From contig NZ_JACGUT010000003.1 in the NCBI RefSeq assembly GCF_014076845.1, forward strand, positions 1-64,000: 64,000 bases of DNA, given 5' to 3'. Source of the stretch: Colwellia sp. MB3u-41. Its GTDB lineage: Bacteria; Pseudomonadota; Gammaproteobacteria; Enterobacterales; Alteromonadaceae. The notes beneath the pieces were generated by a model, which was not told where the DNA came from, ran no database searches, and saw only the letters and a program-made list of their open reading frames with translations. A program made the position numbers and the translations under genes. This document shows, one piece after another, positions 59,625 through 64,000 of the stretch (positions are counted from its first letter, which is position 1; every line of letters starts with the position of its first letter).

Positions 59625-62198
59625 ATGCGTTTAGATAGATTAACCCAAGCATTTCAGGTGGCTATTTCTGATGCCCAATCAATAGCATTAGGGCGGGATC
59701 ATCAATTTATTGAACCCGTGCATATTATGCTCGCACTATTAAATCAGAACGCGAGTAGTATTATTCCATTGTTGAAAAGTGCGGGTATTGATGTGAGATC
59801 ACTGCGCGCTCAAATAGAAACGGTTATCGAAAAACTCGCTCAGGTTTCAGGATCTGGTGGTGATGTGCAACTTTCTTCTGCCATGGGGAATTTACTTAAT
59901 CTCTGCGATAAATATGCCCAAAAAATGGGTGATAAATATATCTCTTCAGACGTTTTTATCCTTGCTGCCATCGAAGACAAAGGAAAATTGGGGCAAATAT
60001 TAAAATCATTAGGGGCAAGTGAACAACGGGTACAAGATGCAATATTGCATGTGCGCGGGGGGCAAAAGGTTGATGAACCCAATGCAGAAGATATCCGACA
60101 AGCACTCGATAAATATACGATTAATCTAACTGAACTCGCAGAGCAAGGAAAGCTTGATCCTGTTATTGGCCGAGATGATGAAATTCGTCGTACTATTCAA
60201 GTTTTACAGCGCCGTACAAAAAACAATCCTGTGTTAATTGGTCAACCGGGAGTGGGTAAAACCGCCATTGCCGAAGGCTTAGCACAGCGGATTATTAATC
60301 ATGAGGTCCCTGAAGGTTTAAAGGGAAAACGAGTATTGTCACTTGATATGGGGGCACTAGTCGCTGGCGCTAAATACCGTGGTGAATTTGAAGAACGCTT
60401 AAAGGCGGTATTGAGCGAGCTAGCTAAAGAAGAAGGGCAAGTCATTTTGTTTATTGATGAGCTGCATACAATGGTTGGCGCAGGAAAATCTGATGGCGCA
60501 ATGGATGCTGGAAATATGTTAAAACCAGCACTCGCCCGTGGCGACTTACATTGTGTAGGTGCCACAACACTAGATGAGTATAGAAAGTACATTGAAAAAG
60601 ATGCGGCTTTAGAGCGTCGTTTTCAAAAAATATTAATTGAAGAGCCCAGTGTTGAAGACACCATTGCTATATTGCGTGGTTTAAAAGAACGTTACGAACT
60701 TCATCATAGTGTTGATATTACTGATCCTGCTATTGTTGCTGCTGCTACTTTGTCACATCGCTATATAAGTGATAGGCAATTACCTGATAAAGCGATAGAT
60801 CTTATCGATGAAGCTGCATCAAGTATTCGCATGCAAATAGATTCTAAGCCAGAAGATTTAGATCGCTTAGAACGTCGTATCATTCAACTAAAATTAGAGC
60901 AACGAGCATTAGAAAAAGACTCAGATGATGCTTCTAAAAAACGTTTAGGGTTGATCTCATTAGATCTCAGTGTTTGCCAAAATAACTTTGACGAATTAGA
61001 CGAAATTTGGAAAACAGAAAAGGCTGCTTTACATGGTACACAGGCTATAAAATCTGATTTAGAACAGGCAAGGCTTGATTTAGAGGCTGCGCGACGTGTG
61101 GGCGATCTTAACCAAATGTCTGAATTACAATATGGCAAAATACCCGAATTAGAAAAACAACTCGATTTAGCAAGCCAAGCAGAAATGCAAGAAATGACAT
61201 TATTAAAAAATAAGGTCACAGAAGTTGAAATTGCTGATGTGTTAAGTAGAGCAACGGGTATTCCTGTTTCAAAAATGTTAGAAGAAGAGTGTGATAAGTT
61301 ATTACAAATGGAAGATAATTTACATCAACGTGTTATTGGACAAACTGAAGCGGTTGTTAGTGTGTCAAATGCAATTAGGCGTTCAAGAGCTGGGCTTGCA
61401 GATCCCAGTCAGCCGATTGGTTCATTTTTATTCTTAGGTCCTACCGGTGTTGGGAAAACAGAATTAACTAAAGCTTTAGCGCATTATCTTTTTGACAGTG
61501 AAGATGCTCTTATTCGTGTCGATATGTCTGAATTTATGGAAAAACATTCAGTTTCTCGCTTAGTGGGGGCTCCTCCAGGTTACGTAGGATATGAAGAAGG
61601 TGGCTATTTAACCGAAGCTGTTCGACGCAAGCCCTATTCAGTTATTCTCCTTGATGAAATTGAAAAAGCGCACAGTGATGTCTTTAATATTCTATTACAA
61701 GTGCTTGATGATGGACGATTAACTGATGGCCAAGGACGTACCGTTGACTTTAAAAATACGGTTATCATTATGACCTCTAATATTGGCTCCGATCACATAC
61801 AAACATTTGCAGATGATGGTCAATATGAAGAAATGAAAACAAAGGTGATGTCAGAGGTGAGTTTACACTTTAAACCTGAGTTCATTAACCGTATTGATGA
61901 AACCGTTGTTTTCCATCCCTTAATTTCACAGCAAATAGAAAAGATAGCGGCGATACAAATTGATAGTTTACAAGAACGTTTAGCGGATCAAGATATTAAG
62001 TTATCAATAACACAGGAAGCGTTAGCGCTAATTTCTCTGGCTGGATTTGATCCATTATTTGGTGCAAGGCCTTTAAAAAGAGTGATCAGACAGAAAATTG
62101 AAAATCCTTTAGCGCAGAAAATACTTTCTGGATCCTTTAAAAATAAAGGTGAAATAAATATAGACGTAAGTAATGGAGAGTTAGTTTTTAGGCATTGA
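59625..62198 (+). CDS. clpB: ATP-dependent disaggregase ClpB
   Basis: Hexameric Hsp100 chaperone that, with DnaK, rescues aggregated proteins. The 857 residues show the Clp N-domain repeats (1-145), first AAA+ module with Walker A GQPGVGKT (206-213) and [15 protein letters not shown], the coiled-coil middle domain (about 405-525) rich in Leu, Glu and Arg, and the second AAA+ module with [16 protein letters not shown] and [16 protein letters not shown]. The middle domain separates ClpB from ClpA and ClpC. GGAGAG precedes the ATG. A sigma-32-like promoter lies upstream. Confidence 0.98.
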   Translation: MRLDRLTQAFQVAISDAQSIALGRDHQFIEPVHIMLALLNQNASSIIPLLKSAGIDVRSLRAQIETVIEKLAQVSGSGGDVQLSSAMGNLLNLCDKYAQKMGDKYISSDVFILAAIEDKGKLGQILKSLGASEQRVQDAILHVRGGQKVDEPNAEDIRQALDKYTINLTELAEQGKLDPVIGRDDEIRRTIQVLQRRTKNNPVLIGQPGVGKTAIAEGLAQRIINHEVPEGLKGKRVLSLDMGALVAGAKYRGEFEERLKAVLSELAKEEGQVILFIDELHTMVGAGKSDGAMDAGNMLKPALARGDLHCVGATTLDEYRKYIEKDAALERRFQKILIEEPSVEDTIAILRGLKERYELHHSVDITDPAIVAAATLSHRYISDRQLPDKAIDLIDEAASSIRMQIDSKPEDLDRLERRIIQLKLEQRALEKDSDDASKKRLGLISLDLSVCQNNFDELDEIWKTEKAALHGTQAIKSDLEQARLDLEAARRVGDLNQMSELQYGKIPELEKQLDLASQAEMQEMTLLKNKVTEVEIADVLSRATGIPVSKMLEEECDKLLQMEDNLHQRVIGQTEAVVSVSNAIRRSRAGLADPSQPIGSFLFLGPTGVGKTELTKALAHYLFDSEDALIRVDMSEFMEKHSVSRLVGAPPGYVGYEEGGYLTEAVRRKPYSVILLDEIEKAHSDVFNILLQVLDDGRLTDGQGRTVDFKNTVIIMTSNIGSDHIQTFADDGQYEEMKTKVMSEVSLHFKPEFINRIDETVVFHPLISQQIEKIAAIQIDSLQERLADQDIKLSITQEALALISLAGFDPLFGARPLKRVIRQKIENPLAQKILSGSFKNKGEINIDVSNGELVFRH

Positions 62199-62208
62199 AA
62201 ATAAGCGG

Positions 62209-62652
62209 TTACTCTTCTTTTTTTATCGGCGCACAGTAAACCTCTGTGCGCTTTTGGTTTATTGCTAATTGCTGATTTTTTTCTTGTTCATTTAATATCT
62301 GTTTAACACCATTTTCATCCGTATATTGCAACTTTTTAAACGCTAACAACATGGTCAGATTCTCTTTTGCCTCCTTACATTTTTCAGATGTATTTATTGT
62401 TGATGGAATATTCTCTTTATCACTCTTAGGTAATTCACTTTTATTGGCAGGTAAAAGGGGCATAACATCGGCACGGCTAATGACTTTAGATTGGTTTGAA
62501 ATTAAAAACTGCGTGTATTCATCGTTAATAGGTTGATGTTGACTAAAGTGTACGACATTATTTTTGTCAAGCCAGCGATAGACCACAAGCTCACTCGCAG
62601 AACAATAGCTAACATAAATAACAAGCCCGAAAGATATAATACGAAAATTCAT
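62209..62652 (-). CDS. DUF4124-domain protein
   Basis: A 147-residue exported protein with a signal peptide (about 1-19) and the DUF4124 signature VVYRWLDKNNVVHFSQHQP directly after it, in which the Tyr-Arg-Trp-x-Asp and Val-x-(Tyr/Phe)-Ser pattern marks the domain. The rest is charged and contains a Cys near position 90 and one near the end. The function of the domain is unknown. I use the ATG at 62652, which has GGTGG upstream; the ATG at 62664 has no ribosome site. It converges on clpB with a 10-base gap. Confidence 0.8.
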   Translation of the reverse strand: MNFRIISFGLVIYVSYCSASELVVYRWLDKNNVVHFSQHQPINDEYTQFLISNQSKVISRADVMPLLPANKSELPKSDKENIPSTINTSEKCKEAKENLTMLLAFKKLQYTDENGVKQILNEQEKNQQLAINQKRTEVYCAPIKKEE

Positions 62653-62790
62653 TGAGCCACCCATAAGTTTTGAGAGAAAAGTCCCTTATACTTTATATAA
62701 CAACACAATTGAAACTATACAAATATAAGCAAAAGAATATTGTTCTATTACTCTCTAATATACCCATCATATAAATTTATGTTAGATTTA

Positions 62791-62822
62791 AATAAATAAC
62801 TTTAAATAACTTTAAATAACTT
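62791..62822. repeat. 10-base tandem repeat upstream of pssA
   Basis: The unit TTTAAATAAC is present in two perfect copies (62801-62820) with a partial one on each side, ending 20 bases before pssA. The one-helical-turn period may be chance in AT-rich DNA, or a regulatory feature. Confidence 0.55.
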
Positions 62823-62842
62823 CTTAAACAAGCGCACCAACA

Positions 62843-63631
62843 ATGAATGATAAAAAAATAAATACTAGCACTCCTTCTAAAGGTATTTACTTACTACCTA
62901 ATCTATTAACCACAGCAGGTCTCTTTTCAGGATTTTATGCCATAGTTTCATCAATGAACGGCCACTTTGTTAGTGCATCAGTGGCAATATTCATTGCGAT
63001 GATATTTGATGGCTTAGATGGGCGTGTTGCAAGAATGACCAATACACAAAGTGATTTTGGTGCAGAATATGACAGTATGGCTGATATGGTATCTTTTGGT
63101 ATAGCACCTGGGCTTGTTGCATATAACTGGGCACTATCGAGTTATGGGAAATTTGGTTGGTTAGCCGCTTTTGTTTTTGTTGCTTGTGCAGCACTTCGCT
63201 TAGCGCGTTTTAATACACAAATGGGTATTGCCGATGCACGCTTTTTTCAAGGGTTAGCTAGCCCAGCAGCGGCTGCAGTAATTGCGAGTTTAGTTTGGGT
63301 TGGCGCAGAATATCAAATAAACGGCCAAGACTACGGCACTGTTGTTGGTATTATTACCATGCTTTCAGGGGGGTTGATGGTAAGTAACTTTCGTTATAAC
63401 AGCTTTAAAGATGTTGACTGGAAAGGGAAAGTGAATTTCTTTGTTGTGCTATTGATCGTACTAGCCTTCGTTATTGTTGCTTCTAGCCCAGAGAACGTAC
63501 TACTTATCATCTTTGGTTTCTATGCGTGCTCCGGACCTTTCACTACTATTCGTTCTGTTAATAAGTTAAAACTAGAACATGTCGTCGGGGATGATAAAGA
63601 TGAAGACTTTAAAGATCCGAAAGAAAAATAG
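62843..63631 (+). CDS. pssA: CDP-diacylglycerol-serine O-phosphatidyltransferase
   Basis: Makes phosphatidylserine, precursor of phosphatidylethanolamine. The 262-residue protein is of the membrane-bound CDP-alcohol phosphotransferase type: the motif D-G-x2-D-G-R-x-A-R-x8-G-x3-D-x3-D runs from Asp56 to Asp81 in FDGLDGRVARM and GAEYDSMAD. About seven membrane helices follow. This is the type II PssA, different in fold from the peripheral enzyme of E. coli. The C-terminal tail is acidic and lysine-rich. Confidence 0.94.
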   Translation: MNDKKINTSTPSKGIYLLPNLLTTAGLFSGFYAIVSSMNGHFVSASVAIFIAMIFDGLDGRVARMTNTQSDFGAEYDSMADMVSFGIAPGLVAYNWALSSYGKFGWLAAFVFVACAALRLARFNTQMGIADARFFQGLASPAAAAVIASLVWVGAEYQINGQDYGTVVGIITMLSGGLMVSNFRYNSFKDVDWKGKVNFFVVLLIVLAFVIVASSPENVLLIIFGFYACSGPFTTIRSVNKLKLEHVVGDDKDEDFKDPKEK

Positions 63632-63969
63632 CTTAAAACACTCAATTCTTGTTTGAACATATAGGCACTTTTGCGATAACTTTACTTTAGCTGCTCAAAT
63701 AATCTGCAGCGCAACCGGGGATTGTACGTTAACTAACCAAAAAAGTGATTGTTTCAAAGTTATGACAAAAAAGGGTTGACGCCCAGCGAAAAATGTCTAG
63801 AATGCGCTCCAGTTCCAAGGGGTTCAGTTAAAACGAACCACGAAAGAGCTGTTTTGATAAGTTATCTACATCGCTTTAGGGCAAAGTCGTTAACTTAACG
63901 TTTTAAAAGTAAATTTGAAGCTTTATAAGAAACTTCAAATTAAATTAAATAAAACGTTGACATCAAAAC
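63632..63969 (+). other. Long leader region at right edge
   Basis: No gene is seen in these 338 bases. They contain a stable-RNA-type promoter (63776-63803) and a nested stem: AACGTTTT with AAAACGTT (63897-63904, 63951-63958) enclosing AATTTGAAG with CTTCAAATT (63912-63920, 63933-63941). No BoxA-type antitermination sequence was found. Confidence 0.5.
63776..63810 (+). promoter_or_regulatory. Stable-RNA-like promoter with GC-rich discriminator
   Basis: TTGACG (63776-63781), a 16-base spacer and TAGAAT (63798-63803) are followed by GCGCTCC, a GC-rich discriminator like those of stringently controlled rRNA and tRNA promoters. Upstream bases 63737-63773 are A/T-rich and could act as an UP element. 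The gene it drives lies past the window edge or is the partial frame at 63983. Confidence 0.7.
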
Positions 63970-63982
63970 TGAGGAGCGTATC

Positions 63983-64000
63983 ATGCGCATCTCGCTTCAG
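63983..64000 (+). CDS. Possible start of a gene truncated by the window end
   Basis: GAGGAG at 63971-63976, then an ATG at 63983 seven bases later, followed by five more codons giving MRISLQ. The ribosome site is good, but only six residues are visible, so the product cannot be named. The strong upstream promoter suggests a highly expressed, growth-regulated gene. Confidence 0.4.

Noticed and set aside
63963-64000. Start of a 16S rRNA gene
   Set aside because: The string AAACTGAGGAG resembles the 16S 5' end, but the universally conserved AGAGTTTGATC and TGGCTCAG do not follow.

Overview
This window looks like a 64-kb piece of the chromosome of a marine gammaproteobacterium, most likely an Alteromonadales member close to Colwellia or Thalassotalea. 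That placement is inferred from gene content, AT-rich codon use, the Na+-pumping oxaloacetate decarboxylase, the type IV pilus assembly set with a TapY2-like gene, and short palindromic intergenic repeats; no 16S gene is present to confirm it. Most of the window is conserved housekeeping DNA in gene orders common in the class. I see no CRISPR array, phage, transposase, complete tRNA or rRNA gene.

Layout. 1-764: two tandem 173-bp copies of a hairpin-bearing repeat and an AT-rich promoter region. 765-3972: oadGAB, the sodium-pumping oxaloacetate decarboxylase. 4241-7633: pdxH, a 55-codon gene and tmcA. 7630-10621: a Fur-box-centred divergent region with two overlapping small genes of unknown function leftward and an ABC-2 exporter plus a YbaN-like gene rightward. 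10691-16024: DUF4202 gene, pyrG, eno, a repeat cluster and an mscS-type channel. 16185-23589: an unrecognised 205-aa gene, then ftsB-ispD-ispF-truD-surE-pcm-yqaA-nlpD-rpoS, the classical gammaproteobacterial order. 23653-27607: mutS (leftward) and recA (LexA-controlled). 27729-28604: a lone secondary-metabolism-type methyltransferase. 28836-33541: metA-metH behind a MetJ-like operator. 33663-38452: HupE/UreJ-like membrane protein, dinB (LexA box), a TlpA-type thioredoxin and an M49-like lipoprotein peptidase. 38660-46943: rpsT, murJ, ribF-ileS-lspA-fkpB-ispH. 47338-53843: minor pilin operon pilV-pilW-pilX-pilY1-pilE-tapY2-like, faced by two tandem FimT/GspH pseudopilin genes (53855-55226). 55309-63631: nadE, glnB, bamD, rluD-pgeF, clpB (sigma-32-like promoter), a DUF4124 gene and pssA. 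63776-64000: a stable-RNA-like promoter, a structured leader and the first codons of a possible gene cut by the window edge.

How the parts work together. Three stress circuits can be read from operators: SOS (LexA boxes at recA and dinB), iron (a perfect Fur 7-1-7 palindrome at 8169-8191) and methionine (MetJ boxes before metA-metH). rpoS, nlpD, pcm and surE form the usual stationary-phase survival group, clpB the heat-shock disaggregase. The pil genes encode minor pilins and the PilY1 tip adhesin that prime type IV pili.

The least explained items are the Fur-box small-gene pair with its exporter, the orphan methyltransferase where recX often lies, the composite repeats beside eno, and the structured leader at the right edge. 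All are hypotheses from sequence reading alone; no database search was run.
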